A stretch of 33,072 nucleotides of DNA from Tritrichomonas foetus (lineage: Eukaryota; Parabasalia; Tritrichomonadida; Tritrichomonadidae), in assembly GCA_001839685.1 (NCBI GenBank), contig MLAK01001114.1, positions 1-33,072 on the forward strand, written 5' to 3'. Shown here in pieces: positions 8,724 through 18,167 of the stretch (position 1 is the first letter of the stretch; each line of letters begins with the position of its first letter). Below the pieces are notes generated by a model. That model saw only the letters and a program-made list of their open reading frames with translations, did no database searches and was not told the origin of the DNA. Made by a program: the position numbers and the translations under genes.

Positions 8724-9581
8724 ATGGAACACCAAATGTCGGAATCATCATACTATAGAAGGTTATTAAATAAGATATCATTGTTTATTACAGCTCAAAA
8801 TCTCATTTTGGAAATATTAGAAGGATCTGAGAAAGAAAGCTCATTTATTGATCTTATGAATGATCATCACGTATTTTTTATTGATAATAAACCAAAATTA
8901 ATCGAAATTCTGCATTTGCTATCTCAAGTCTCTCATCAAAGAGTACACAATGAAGAAAAAACTAGAATTATTAATATTTTATCTTTGATGGACAAGCACA
9001 TAAGAAAAATGATTTCAAAAACTGAAGTGTTATCCATTTTCAACTCTAATTTTATGTTAATATTATTCGCAATCGAAAAGAATTGGACTGATTTATCAAC
9101 TGTAATTAATAATATGGATGAATTTAAATATCTTTTTTTCTTACCAGATATTTTCCAAGCTGATAAAAAAGTGTTTACTGAATTTCATGAATTTTATCAT
9201 TGTTCTCATTTTGTTAAAAAATATTTTGAGAATGGAAATTTTAGTTTATTTTTAAAAAATCGGATTCAATTTCATAATGAAAATCATATTGCTCAAATTA
9301 TTCGAGAAGATAATATTGATTCTTTTATTGATTACATCTCAACAGTAAACTTAGATCTAAATTCCAAAATACCAAGCTCTATTTTTGAACAAAACTATGA
9401 AATCAATAATTATTCATATTTAATGGAATATTCTGCATTATTTAGTTCTATTCATATATTTAAGTTTATTTGGGTGAATAAGACAGTCATTCCGACTAAA
9501 ATAATGGACGCAGCAATAATTGGTGGGAATTACGAAATCATTCACATAGTTGAAGAGGCACATTGTTTGAAGTGCTTTTAG
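8724..9581 (+). CDS. DUF3447/ankyrin-family protein, C-terminally broken
   Basis: From the ATG at 8724 this gives 285 residues. The first ~190 are an all-helical trichomonad domain (EKTRIINILSLMDKHIRKMI..., IREDNIDSFIDYI). DUF3447 follows: YSYLMEYSALFSSIHIFKFIW then AAIIGGNYEIIHIVEE. The same N-terminal plan is seen at 11722-12912, 16739-18167 and in the large gene 27545-32230. The frame ends abruptly after VEEAHCLKCF. At 9566 another frame (+2) continues as the end of an ankyrin repeat (LFEVLLENNLVNINYQ), so sequence has been lost or shifted here relative to the copy at 16739. A shortened protein could still be made, since promoter and start look intact. The cellular role of DUF3447 proteins is unknown; ankyrin repeats bind proteins. 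Confidence 0.75.
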   Translation: MEHQMSESSYYRRLLNKISLFITAQNLILEILEGSEKESSFIDLMNDHHVFFIDNKPKLIEILHLLSQVSHQRVHNEEKTRIINILSLMDKHIRKMISKTEVLSIFNSNFMLILFAIEKNWTDLSTVINNMDEFKYLFFLPDIFQADKKVFTEFHEFYHCSHFVKKYFENGNFSLFLKNRIQFHNENHIAQIIREDNIDSFIDYISTVNLDLNSKIPSSIFEQNYEINNYSYLMEYSALFSSIHIFKFIWVNKTVIPTKIMDAAIIGGNYEIIHIVEEAHCLKCF

Positions 9582-10074
9582 AAAACAATCTTGTTAATAT
9601 TAATTATCAAACTGATACAATTGAAACTATTATTCATGATGTTTTTCAATAACTTATGATTCTCCACTTTTAGCTGCTTCATTATTTAATGCAAATTATA
9701 TCGTTAAATGTTTGTTGCAATTTAGCAATATTGAAACAAATAAAGGAACCAGTTTCTTTCATATTCAAAATACCTGTTTTTTTATATAAGAATAAGTTTC
9801 ATTAGTTTTCATTGAAACGCCATTACATCGTGCATCATTAGGTGGAAATATCGAAATAATAAAGTATTTAATAAGTCACCCAAGTATCAATATAAATTCG
9901 TTAGATATTATATTCATATTAATGAGAACATTTTGTCTATATTTTATATGGTCTATTTTTTTAATTTTTAAAGAGCCATTTGATTATTTATCAAATCACC
10001 AGAAAGAGATTATGTCATCATTCTATCTGAAGAAAAAAAATAAAACGCCAATGATTGAGTCATTGGAGCTATAA
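9566..10074 (+). pseudogene. Broken ankyrin-repeat tail with regularly spaced inserts
   Basis: Ankyrin modules continue after the stop at 9581. They are: end of a repeat at 9566-9616 (FEVLLENNLVNINYQTD); module 9661-9744 (SPLLAASLFNANYIVKCLLQ...); module 9814-9906 (ETPLHRASLGGNIEIIKYLI...NSLD); and a weak piece from 9973 (EPFDYLSNHQKEI) to a TAA at 10072. Between them lie inserts at 9617-9660 (44 nt), 9745-9813 (69 nt) and 9907-9972 (66 nt). The modules are open; the in-frame stops I see are in the inserts at 9617 and 9745. I call it a pseudogene because the frame from the intact ORF does not reach it. A processed-insert explanation is discussed in the findings. Confidence 0.65.
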
Positions 10075-10120
10075 AAGCCAATGAAGTTAGAAAATAAATC
10101 AAAATCATTGAAAATTTCTT

Positions 10121-10246
10121 TATTGATTCGATCTTTTCTTTATTGATTCTATCTTTTCTTTGTTGATTCTATCTTTTCTTTATTGATTCGATCTTTTCTT
10201 TATTGATTCGATCTTTTCTTTGTTGATTCTATCTTTTCTTTATTGA
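10121..10246 (+). repeat. 20-bp tandem repeat, about 6.3 copies
   Basis: The unit is TATTGATTCGATCTTTTCTT with two variable sites (A/G at position 2, G/T at position 10). It is repeated head to tail with an exact 20-base period from 10121, followed by a partial copy. A partial unit end (TTCTT) precedes it. There are no unique spacers, so it is a minisatellite. It lies just beyond the broken ankyrin gene and past the 3' end of the convergent gene at 10301. Confidence 0.93.
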
Positions 10247-10300
10247 CAAAGAACAAAAAGAAAAGAAAAAAACATTTTTTTATTCACAAAAACAAACATT

Positions 10301-11086
10301 TTATTCGTATTGGTCCATCTGACGATTAACTGTTGAATTCAATATTTCACGATACGGCCTTCTTCCTTTTTTCCTCGTTGTTGTTGACGGGTCATAAAAC
10401 CTTGTTTCAGGCAAGATTTTCCAAGCCTCAACATCGACTGTATTTCTCTCCTTTAGTGGCGGCTTTTCGGTATTAATTCCCTGGCTTCTCAAAACGAAAT
10501 CAGTGAGTCTGTTTTCTGTGGCCGTGTGCCGCTGGAATTTGTGAATTCTGTCCTCACACGAGCTGAGGGGAATCCTGACGTAAGGAAGTGACGCAGCCTC
10601 GACATCGTTGAGCGCGTTGTAAGGCGACCGAGTTCCAAGCGCTGTGGTAGCTCTCGTTCGAGTTGTAACGAAGTCGTCGTAATCGTAACCGTTTAATTTA
10701 TGCTTCATTGTGCTGAGGAAAGGCCTCATGTATCTTTCTTCCCAATCTTGGTGAATTTGAATGGCCTTTCGACGGTGGTTATCTGTGTATGTATCTAAAT
10801 TGGTTGTGACTTTTTGGATTAATGGCTCTTCATTTTTGATTTTTTTGTAGCGAGTCATTGGTATTTTTTCCTCTGGAAGGCGACGTCTCGTTCTGACTGC
10901 GGACCTACTCCTTTTTCTGTAGGTGGTGATTTCGGGCGGAAATGCGGAAAGATCGATTTTATCAATTTCTTGAACTGCGGGCTCTTTTTTTCGGATTATT
11001 CGGCGATTTACAATTACTGGCGATCGTCCACAGAGTAAGCTTGTTAAAGGCTGCTCAGTGTGAACTGTTACTTCGTTTGTTATCAT
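10301..11086 (-). CDS. Basic conserved-looking protein of unknown function
   Basis: This 261-residue protein is rich in Arg, Lys and Thr with no membrane segment or signal. Residues about 55-70 carry an RKRSRSAVRTRRR cluster. A helix near the middle reads HRRKAIQIHQDWEERYMRPF followed by GYDYDDFVTTRTRATTALG. This block loosely recalls the FAM228 and other axoneme-associated proteins, but I cannot confirm that from memory. The ATG at 11086 is the first Met and follows CCATCA directly; no canonical initiator is seen close by. The stop overlaps an AATAAA string at the 3' end, a common arrangement for trichomonad polyadenylation. Base composition is more G+C-rich than the surrounding spacers, which supports a real gene. 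Confidence 0.75.
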   Translation of the reverse strand: MITNEVTVHTEQPLTSLLCGRSPVIVNRRIIRKKEPAVQEIDKIDLSAFPPEITTYRKRSRSAVRTRRRLPEEKIPMTRYKKIKNEEPLIQKVTTNLDTYTDNHRRKAIQIHQDWEERYMRPFLSTMKHKLNGYDYDDFVTTRTRATTALGTRSPYNALNDVEAASLPYVRIPLSSCEDRIHKFQRHTATENRLTDFVLRSQGINTEKPPLKERNTVDVEAWKILPETRFYDPSTTTRKKGRRPYREILNSTVNRQMDQYE

Positions 11087-11609
11087 TGATGGATTTGAAC
11101 TTTTTGAATACTTTGACGAAAGAATTTTGAGAATTACAAACGATCTTTTAAACGGTTACCTTTATTTGAAATCGATTTTTGGCGTATTAAATATTTTGAA
11201 GCAAATTTTGGTCATACATCATCACACACCATTTCTCATACTTTTTCAGATCATATTTGTTCATATGGAAAAATGATCATTCTCAATAGAAATAAAATTT
11301 AATAAATGAAGAAATCTTTAATGATTAGCAATCAGTGAATATGACCATAGTTGTCAAGTTCTTTCATTCTCAAGAATGTTTCGGATTTCATCATAATGAT
11401 ATCAATTCTTGATTCTATATTATTATAAATACTTTGTTTACATTGTTTAAGATCAATTTCTTTGTTTCCCGTTTTCTGCTTTATCAAATTGTTAAATTGG
11501 TTGGATTTTGTTAAAGCAAAAAGAATTCGAAACGATGGTAATACAAAAATCTTATTTTTCTGAGTAAATGTAATCTAATGAAACATTTTGTTGATGGTAA
11601 AAAGTGCAA
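11087..11609. other. Intergenic spacer
   Basis: This A+T-rich region separates divergently oriented genes. It holds no supported frame, no tRNA-like cloverleaf and no repeat that I can see. Presumably it contains the upstream promoter elements of both flanking genes. Confidence 0.4.
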
Positions 11610-11661
11610 GATTCACTAGTGAATCGAAAGATGTTACATTTCACTTTGAAGTGAATTCACT
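11610..11661. promoter_or_regulatory. Cluster of TTCACT/AGTGAA palindromes
   Basis: Three palindromes share the half-site TTCACT. GATTCACTAGTGAATC at 11610-11625 is a perfect 16-mer. TTCACTTTGAAGTGAA at 11640-11655 has 6-bp arms. AGTGAATTCACT at 11650-11661 is a perfect 12-mer overlapping it. TTCACT is also the core of the initiator at 11700, which drives the next gene. Confidence 0.55.
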
Positions 11662-11699
11662 ATTCAAATATTTGATAAAAAAGTGACGATAAATAAACT

Positions 11700-11706
11700 T
11701 CACTTT
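11700..11706 (+). promoter_or_regulatory. Initiator TCACTTT of the short DUF3447 gene
   Basis: TCACTTT, followed by a T run, has its A 20 bases before the ATG at 11722. It lies within the frame opened at the GTG at 11683, so the first ATG (11722) is the likely start. The same TTCACTTTTTTTT string precedes the large ankyrin gene at 32230. Confidence 0.65.
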
Positions 11707-11721
11707 TTTTTTTTTGAAGTT

Positions 11722-12912
11722 ATGAAAAGCTCTACAGTCAGCCAAGACATTGATCAGATAGATCTTATTTTCGAAGAAATATTATTTGATTTATCAAAAG
11801 ACAACATCAACGAAAGTGTTGACAAAATAATTTCATCTTCCTTTTGTTCATCGAAAGAAAAATTTGAAATTTTCTTTAAAAAACTTGTGAAAGTCATTCC
11901 TTTTCGTTCAATTCATATCGAAAACTATGTAGATTTCTTTCTTTCTATCGTTGAAAAATCGCCAATTGCAAAAGAATCAATTTCATTAAAACTTGGAATT
12001 GATGCATTACGAAAAACCAAAGAAAGATGTCATTTAAATGCAATGACATATTTCTATTATAAACTTTATGAAAAGAGGCTTTATTCTTTTGAAGAATATG
12101 CCAAAGAATTCTTTGATCATTATATTTGTGAATTCTGGAATAAAACAATGATTACATCAGAATTATTTCATTGGTTTATCAAAGAATTTCTTGAATTTAA
12201 ATATCCAGATTGGAGAAACCCAATGATAAATGATGAATATGAAGAAGATTATGATGAAAAGTATTATTTTGGAAATTATTCTTATGATGAAATCAATATT
12301 CAATTGATTATTGAACATATGATATTTTCAGCAGAAACTAACAGTTATACACAAGAATATGATTTAGGATACATGTTAGATCCTGAAACACTTGATTCTT
12401 TACAAAACTTAATCACTGAAGAATCAAAAATCAGAGAAGAAATTGAAGCAGTTAAAAATGACGATCTTGATCTACTTCAAAATATCATAGGTTGTTCAGA
12501 CAATTTTAATATCAATCAAAAATATAACACCCGACTTTTTGATGTTTATACTACTGAGATTATCAATTTTATTCATCTAATAACATATGATTTTAAATTC
12601 AATCTGATTCAATATGCCGCATTTTGTGGTTCAATTAAATGTTTCAAATATTTGGTAATGAATGGAGCTAAAAAAAATGATTTGATGTCATTTTCAATTG
12701 TAGGTGGAAATATTGAAATTATTCGAATTGCTGAAGATATTGAATCAACAAATATTGATTGGGAAGTCATGGCTAAAATGTCGATCGCTTTTCACCGAAA
12801 TCTGATCTTGGAATGGATTCTTGAAACTAAAGACTTAACATCAAAACCAGCACTTCGAGATTTTTGTCGGGAAAATAATCTCAATGCCCTGAAATATTTT
12901 CAAGAATCATGA
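11722..12912 (+). CDS. Short DUF3447 protein, intact
   Basis: From the ATG this gives 396 residues. An all-helical N-terminal domain of about 290 residues contains a Glu/Asp/Tyr-rich stretch (DEYEEDYDEKYYFGNYSYDE). DUF3447 follows: FNLIQYAAFCGSIKCFKYLVMNGAK, then FSIVGGNIEIIRIAEDIE. The protein ends with one further ankyrin-like unit (LNALKYFQES) and lacks the long repeat array of its relatives. It is the smallest intact member of the four DUF3447 loci in this window. AATAAA strings lie just downstream of the TGA. Function is unknown for the family; protein binding is the usual assumption for ankyrin folds. Confidence 0.85.
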   Translation: MKSSTVSQDIDQIDLIFEEILFDLSKDNINESVDKIISSSFCSSKEKFEIFFKKLVKVIPFRSIHIENYVDFFLSIVEKSPIAKESISLKLGIDALRKTKERCHLNAMTYFYYKLYEKRLYSFEEYAKEFFDHYICEFWNKTMITSELFHWFIKEFLEFKYPDWRNPMINDEYEEDYDEKYYFGNYSYDEINIQLIIEHMIFSAETNSYTQEYDLGYMLDPETLDSLQNLITEESKIREEIEAVKNDDLDLLQNIIGCSDNFNINQKYNTRLFDVYTTEIINFIHLITYDFKFNLIQYAAFCGSIKCFKYLVMNGAKKNDLMSFSIVGGNIEIIRIAEDIESTNIDWEVMAKMSIAFHRNLILEWILETKDLTSKPALRDFCRENNLNALKYFQES

Positions 12913-13478
12913 AGAATAAATCATTAACTATAATAAATGATTCACTAAACATCCTTTTTATTTCTGATTTTTCGAAAAGAAAAATGGTCTCCAAAATTCA
13001 CACTTCACCATTTTTGTCCAAAAGGAGCACTTTTTTGTCCATAAAGGTGTCAAGAAACTGAACCGATTTGAAATGATATCGATTTCCGCAAAGTAATCTT
13101 TCCATCCTTGAGAAATTTCATTCGATTTTCTCGGATAAAACATTGATTAAATAGTTAAGAATGCATGACATGACACTATGCCATCATTATTCTGATCCTT
13201 TTTTGGACAAATCTTTGAAAAGATATTTAATTTCCATTCGTTATCTTCTTGTTTTCCTCAAACTCCAAATGATATCATTTTCTTATAGACATTTCAAGGA
13301 TTTGAATATACCCATAAAATCATATTTTAATAGGTGATGTTGATCAATAGTTTGGAATGCTTTTCAAAAAATACAAAAATCGAAAAAATGCATTTTTCCA
13401 TAAAAATATTTATTCAAACAAACAAATAAAAAAATATTCATCATTCCACATGCGAAATATTAATTAAATTCCTTACAT
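12913..13478. other. Intergenic spacer between convergent genes
   Basis: The spacer lies between two 3' ends. AATAAA-type strings occur near both (12914-12945, and on the minus strand around 13405-13430). A short direct repeat, TTTTTGTCCA..AAAGG, occurs twice near 13013-13047. I see nothing else of note. Confidence 0.4.
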
Positions 13479-14423
13479 CTAAAATGAACCATGAGCGAGA
13501 ATTTGCTTTCGTTGAAAAGTTTGCTGCACATAAGTCAAAGTTCTCATTCGAGAAGCAGTTGAACTTTTAACGCCAACTTTCAATGGTGGCAATTTATCTT
13601 TAACATTTCTTTTATTCATCATTCGATCATCTGTTGTGAAAGAAAAAGCACGCTCGTTTATTTTGGCTTCAATTACTTTCACTGTTTTTAGACAACGGTT
13701 TTCTTCATCAATTATTTTAGGGATTGTTTCAGCCCATTTTGTTTCCCATTTGTCTTCAAGCGCTTCTTTTTGTTGATTTTGCTTAGCAATTAGAGTATCT
13801 CTCAATTTTTTGACCTGTTTTGACCATTTTTGACGGTTTTTGGCCATTTCTATTTCTTCGAGTTTGTCTGCTTCTATTTTAAATTCGTTCGCCTCTGCAT
13901 ATCTTTTGGCTTGAACCATGCATTCTTCTTGTTTTCTGAGGTTTAAATATTCGGTTGAAAATTTTGTGAATTTCGCCGGAATTTTTTCGAGAATTTCTTT
14001 ATCAAACTTTTCTAGTTCTTTGTCTTGTTCTTGGAAAAGGCGATTCAAACTTTCTTCTCTGTCTTTTTCGAATTTCGATTGGGCATCAATTCTTTCCTGC
14101 TTCGTTTTTTGATACTCCTGTCGCGCGAGATTGAGTCTCTGCTCAAGCTGGTGCTGGTGATTCTGCCTGATGTCGCCGAAATTTGAGTTCGTTGATATTT
14201 CGCTTAATTTGACGCAAATGTCTTCGATTGATTGCGCCGTTAGATAATCTTTGGCTGAAAGATATTGCTGCTTATATTGCTGAAGGTAAGAAATGAGGGG
14301 ATTGATATTTTGTGGCGGGATTTGATCGGGACTGAGGCCGTTCAAAAGTCTTTGCGCACAATCTTCAATCTCAGGAGAAAATGAAATGGATTTGCTTGAT
14401 GGAGTACGCTTTGAGGATTTCAT
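13479..14423 (-). CDS. Coiled-coil protein of unknown function
   Basis: This 314-residue protein opens with a Ser/Lys-rich leader (MKSSKRTPSSKSISFSPEIE). A helical region from about 25-70 follows (AQRLLNGLSPDQI, LISYLQQYKQQYLSAKDYLTAQSIE). Residues about 88-260 then form a long, charged, almost proline-free stretch typical of coiled coil (EQRLNLARQEYQKTKQERID, LEDKWETKWAETIPKIIDEE). The tail is basic and less structured. It looks like a cytoskeletal or flagellum-associated coiled-coil protein, but I recognise no family. The 5' part is visibly richer in G+C than the 3' part. The stop is followed on the coding strand by A+T-rich sequence with GAATAAA. Confidence 0.85.
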   Translation of the reverse strand: MKSSKRTPSSKSISFSPEIEDCAQRLLNGLSPDQIPPQNINPLISYLQQYKQQYLSAKDYLTAQSIEDICVKLSEISTNSNFGDIRQNHQHQLEQRLNLARQEYQKTKQERIDAQSKFEKDREESLNRLFQEQDKELEKFDKEILEKIPAKFTKFSTEYLNLRKQEECMVQAKRYAEANEFKIEADKLEEIEMAKNRQKWSKQVKKLRDTLIAKQNQQKEALEDKWETKWAETIPKIIDEENRCLKTVKVIEAKINERAFSFTTDDRMMNKRNVKDKLPPLKVGVKSSTASRMRTLTYVQQTFQRKQILAHGSF

Positions 14424-15308
14424 TTTCCGTGGGATTGATTCACAAAATCACCTTGGAAAACTTTTCTGAAATAACGAAGAAACCGTAAGAATTTGGCCAA
14501 TTTTTTGAATGGAGGCTGATCATTTTATAATTGAAAACTTCCTCGGTATCAAAATATGACCAAATACAGATTGAATATTCTAATGAAGAAAAATAAGATT
14601 TTCTTGTTAAATTGCAGAATAATATCTACTTTATTGCAGAATACAATTAAAAATACAATGTGAAATTTGATAATACATGCATTTTCCATATTTCACCAAA
14701 CTAAATATCAATTTTCAGGTGATGTTTTAATTGTGACTTCATTTTCTAAATATCATATTTCCATACAAGATGATATAAATTCTTTGAATTTCAAATCATA
14801 TAAATTTTCATAGATGGAAATATTGCAAAATATTCATTCTTTTTCAATGGAAAAAATTGTATGAATGCATAGAATTTTTTTCAAAGAAAACTCCGTAGAA
14901 ATGATATTTTCTAAAGGCTCAGAAAACCTAAAAATGGAGAGAATTTATCGATGTTTTAGTTTTAAACCAATCACCAAAGGGAGTTCAAGAAAATTCCTCA
15001 ACAAAAAATTCAATTCAAAAAGTTCTTAATAACGTCAAATTAGAACAACGAATATTATATCTTCGAATTGAGAAAACATCATTATTAATATATTTAAAAT
15101 ATTAAAAAATAGTTATATACTTAAGAATATCATTAGATATTGTAAAATATATATTATAATAGAGATATTCTTATTTTACTACAGAATGTTTTCAGATAAC
15201 AACCATATTCTTTGAAATCATTTTCAAACTATCATTGAAAATAATTATTTTCCTATTGAAAATTTTCTTTCAATTCAAAATCCAAGAAAATCTTTTTTTC
15301 GCCATTGC
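14424..15308. other. Intergenic spacer between divergent genes
   Basis: This is 885 bases of very A+T-rich DNA with no supported frame. A 10-bp inverted repeat (TAAGAATATC at 15122-15131, GATATTCTTA at 15164-15173) brackets an almost pure A/T stretch. In this composition it may be chance. Both flanking promoters should lie here. Confidence 0.4.
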
Positions 15309-16310
15309 ATGGTTGATTACGTTAATTTCGCCCAAGCAGGGGTCTCCCTTCTTCTCACAATGATTATTGGATACGTTACATGTAAAGCAAAACTTCTCAA
15401 AACCAAAGCAATTAATCCGATAAATTTATTCTTGCTCAAGTGCTGCTACTTCCCAATGATCATGCGGAACATCGCCGTTAGAGATTTAAGAAATTTATCC
15501 ATCATGCCATTTGTTATTGGCGTTTTAACAAATCTCACAATTTACATTTTATCAACAGTCATTTTTTTATTCCCGCTCAGAGATAAATTTTACATGTATT
15601 TATCAACGGTATTTTCATCTGTCTATGTGAATTATTTAATTCTTGGTTTTCCGATATTTAATGCGATTTGGGATGAGAAAGAAAATGTGATGGTTTCAAT
15701 TATTGCCTTATCAAACGACATAATCAATATTCCAATTTTCCTCACATTAGCAAACATCTATACTATTCGAAAAGAGAATGAAGAGCATTTAGTTTCAGAT
15801 GATGGTGAAAAGGCCAAATTTTCATTCAAAATTTTTGTTGAAATCGCCAAACGTGTTATAACAAATACTTTGATTTTGGGTATTATTGTTGGTTTTATAT
15901 GGGCAGCAACTGGTTTCAAATTATGTAATTATGTTGATTCCCTCACCAAAACTTTAGGTGGATCAGTTTTGGCACTTTGTTTATTCACTGTTGGTGGATT
16001 TTTGTCACAACATTCTTTAATTGCTTGTGGTTATATTCAATTTGGAGTTTGTATTGCAATTCGTCACTTTTTGATGCCATTGATTGTTTCACTATATTCT
16101 ACAGCTTTCAAGCTTCAGCCAAGACTTGCAAGGCAGTGCGTGATAATGAGTTGCTTGCCAACGGCAACGGCTGCTTACCCGGTTTCTGCATCAGCTGGAA
16201 TTGGATCTGAAGTTGCATCAACGATGATTTTCTGGACATCGATTTTGGGTGTTCCTTTCCAGCTTCTTTGGCTTTATGTTTTTGACAAGCTTGGAATTTT
16301 TGTTGAATGA
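15309..16310 (+). CDS. AEC-family membrane transporter (auxin efflux carrier-like)
   Basis: This 333-residue multi-pass membrane protein has about nine or ten hydrophobic segments. They lie roughly at 8-26, 40-55, 65-88, 95-116, 130-150, 185-207, 218-236, 240-262 and 295-325, with a hydrophilic cytoplasmic loop at about 150-178 (RKENEEHLVSDDGEKAKF). LILGFPIFNAIW corresponds to the 'GIPLL' region of the Mem_trans/AEC family. SCLPTATAAYPVSASAGIGS corresponds to the conserved late segment 'LPxA..xxxxAxxYG'. Bacterial members carry dicarboxylates or malate, and the plant and yeast relatives include PIN/PILS and ECM3-type proteins. The substrate here cannot be told from sequence. Start is the first ATG. 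GATAAATAAA lies about 70 bases past the stop. Confidence 0.9.
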   Translation: MVDYVNFAQAGVSLLLTMIIGYVTCKAKLLKTKAINPINLFLLKCCYFPMIMRNIAVRDLRNLSIMPFVIGVLTNLTIYILSTVIFLFPLRDKFYMYLSTVFSSVYVNYLILGFPIFNAIWDEKENVMVSIIALSNDIINIPIFLTLANIYTIRKENEEHLVSDDGEKAKFSFKIFVEIAKRVITNTLILGIIVGFIWAATGFKLCNYVDSLTKTLGGSVLALCLFTVGGFLSQHSLIACGYIQFGVCIAIRHFLMPLIVSLYSTAFKLQPRLARQCVIMSCLPTATAAYPVSASAGIGSEVASTMIFWTSILGVPFQLLWLYVFDKLGIFVE

Positions 16311-16738
16311 ATTTGTGTTTGAATTGTTAGGATTCTTTTTGATTAATATTTTGATTTTGAAATAGATTTTAATATAAATGATAAATAAACTGTTTGACAT
16401 ACGTACTAAAGTTTAGATTCCTATTTTGTTTTTGACTTTTTTCGATGATCTTGTTTAATCATTCATGTTTATATTAACTAATAAATGTTATTGATTCTTA
16501 ATGATGACTAATTCTTTATAGTCGATTGTAAAATAACTGAAACATGCTTTTCATTAATATCTCTCAGTCGAAATTTCAGTATTGATTACCATTTTTACTT
16601 ATCAACAAACCGAATATCCAGATTTTTCTTTTAATATATATTTAAAGAATGACTTTTTGCTCATGAAATGAAATAAGATAAAGCATTCTTCTCTTAAATA
16701 TATTTAATATTCGAAAGGAGTTTAGAGGCGAAATTTCA
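16311..16738. other. Intergenic spacer
   Basis: This A+T-rich spacer contains AATAAA strings after the transporter. I see no supported small frame or RNA gene. It ends just before the DUF3447 locus at 16739, whose ATG follows TTTCA directly without an obvious longer initiator. Confidence 0.4.
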
Positions 16739-18167
16739 ATGATAAAGTTAGCTGACCAAACAAAATTTTTTGAAAAAAGTGAACCTGTCTTACAAAAAGT
16801 GACATTTGTTATCTTTGAGTATTCCTTGATTCTAACGACGATGATAGGATTTATAGAATTGAAAAATGATATTGGAATCCTGAAAGATCTTCAAATGATG
16901 ATGATTGAAATTCTTTCCTGTGAAGAAATGCAGACGCAGAATAAAATCGAAAAGCTCTTTTCCTTCTTTGAAAAAATTTCTATTTCTAGCAATTTCTCGA
17001 TTTATGAAGCATTTCTTCGTTTATTCGCCCATATATCAATTTTTTTCAATGTGGCTCAAAATTATCAAAGAAGACAATTAATATTTAATGAAATACTCAA
17101 AGAATTAATTTCCAAACACTCTTTAAAGACCATTTTTCATCAATCAACTCTGTTCTTCATTTTCAAATTGAATAGACATTTTCTTCTGTTCTTTATTGAA
17201 GAAGGAATTATTGATATGTCTATAATTGAAACACAATTTTCTTATGTTAATCGATCAAATGATTTATTATTCCTTTTTTTCATGCCAGAAATTCAAAAAA
17301 CAAATCCAAAATTATACCAAGAACAAAAGGAAAAATTTGAGATGATGAATTATCGACCAAACAATACAGAAAATAATAGCAATAAAGTATTAACAATATA
17401 TGAAAAAACAAATTCAGCGATTCGAAAAGAGACACATTCACCAAAAAAAACTAGCTAAAATTATTCGTGAAGATAATCTTGATACTTTTGTTGAATATAT
17501 CACTGGAAAAGAAAATTTTGATATTAATATGAAAATTCTACCATCATATGTAGAAGTGAATCCAGATATTAATAATTCTGACCATCCTTTTCTCCCCAAA
17601 GGAATTAGTCTCCTTGAATATTCGATGGCTTTTGGTTCAATTAATATATTTCGATATTTCTGGGTGAATAAAGCAAGTTACAAAAAAGAATCATTGAAAT
17701 ATAGTATTATTGGAGGAAATTATGGAATTGTTCATATTTTAGAAGAAGAGTCATTATATAAATTTGATGAGGAAAATTATTTCCAATCACTCAAATATTA
17801 TCGATCTGAAATTAGTGAATACCTACTAAACTTAATTAACACAAAAAATCTATCAATCAATGAAATTCTGTCGTCGTACATTCACTCTGCCAATTTTGAT
17901 GGGATTTATAATTATCTTGATAATAAGGGTATATTTAATACAATATTGTCCATAAAGAAAGATAATATCTTGCTGCAAAATGAAATTCAAGAAATAATAA
18001 AATTACATGCTTTCGATAATCCCTGGATGCCATTTTACTTATTTTATAATGTAACTTTCCAACAATCAAATATTGATGTCAATTGGTTAAATAGCAACAT
18101 TTTGTCTTCTGCTTATGATGTCATAAACATATTTTCAATCAACACCGATTCACTTACCATGTTATGA
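16739..18167 (+). pseudogene. DUF3447/ankyrin gene split by a frameshift
   Basis: Two overlapping frames together make one family member. The first (16739-17458, 239 codons) is the helical N-terminal domain, ending HSPKKTS. The second (17400-18167) continues with KLAKIIREDNLDTFVEYI, then DUF3447 (SLLEYSMAFGSINIFRYFW, YSIIGGNYGIVHILEEE) and ankyrin-like helices. Comparison with IAQIIREDNIDSFIDYI in the paralogue at 8724 shows that the break falls at or near the run of eight A at 17443-17450. One A fewer keeps a single frame. It is thus either a recent inactivating indel or a homopolymer assembly error. It is not the usual -1 slippery arrangement. The second frame ends at 18167 just as an ankyrin module begins. 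Confidence 0.8.

Noticed and set aside
9745..9813. Reading the ankyrin inserts as ordinary spliceosomal introns
   Set aside because: No GT...AG at consistent positions and none carries the conserved trichomonad 5' GTAYGT or 3' ACTAACACACAG motif, so canonical splicing is not supported.
10121..10246. CRISPR array
   Set aside because: The 20-bp units are contiguous with no spacers, in a eukaryotic context.
12958..13143. 61-residue minus-strand frame in the spacer after the short DUF3447 gene
   Set aside because: No initiator, no similarity to anything I know, and length within chance for an A+T-rich spacer.
15122..15173. 10-bp inverted repeat as a functional element
   Set aside because: Arms and loop are nearly all A and T in an A+T-rich spacer, so chance is a sufficient explanation.
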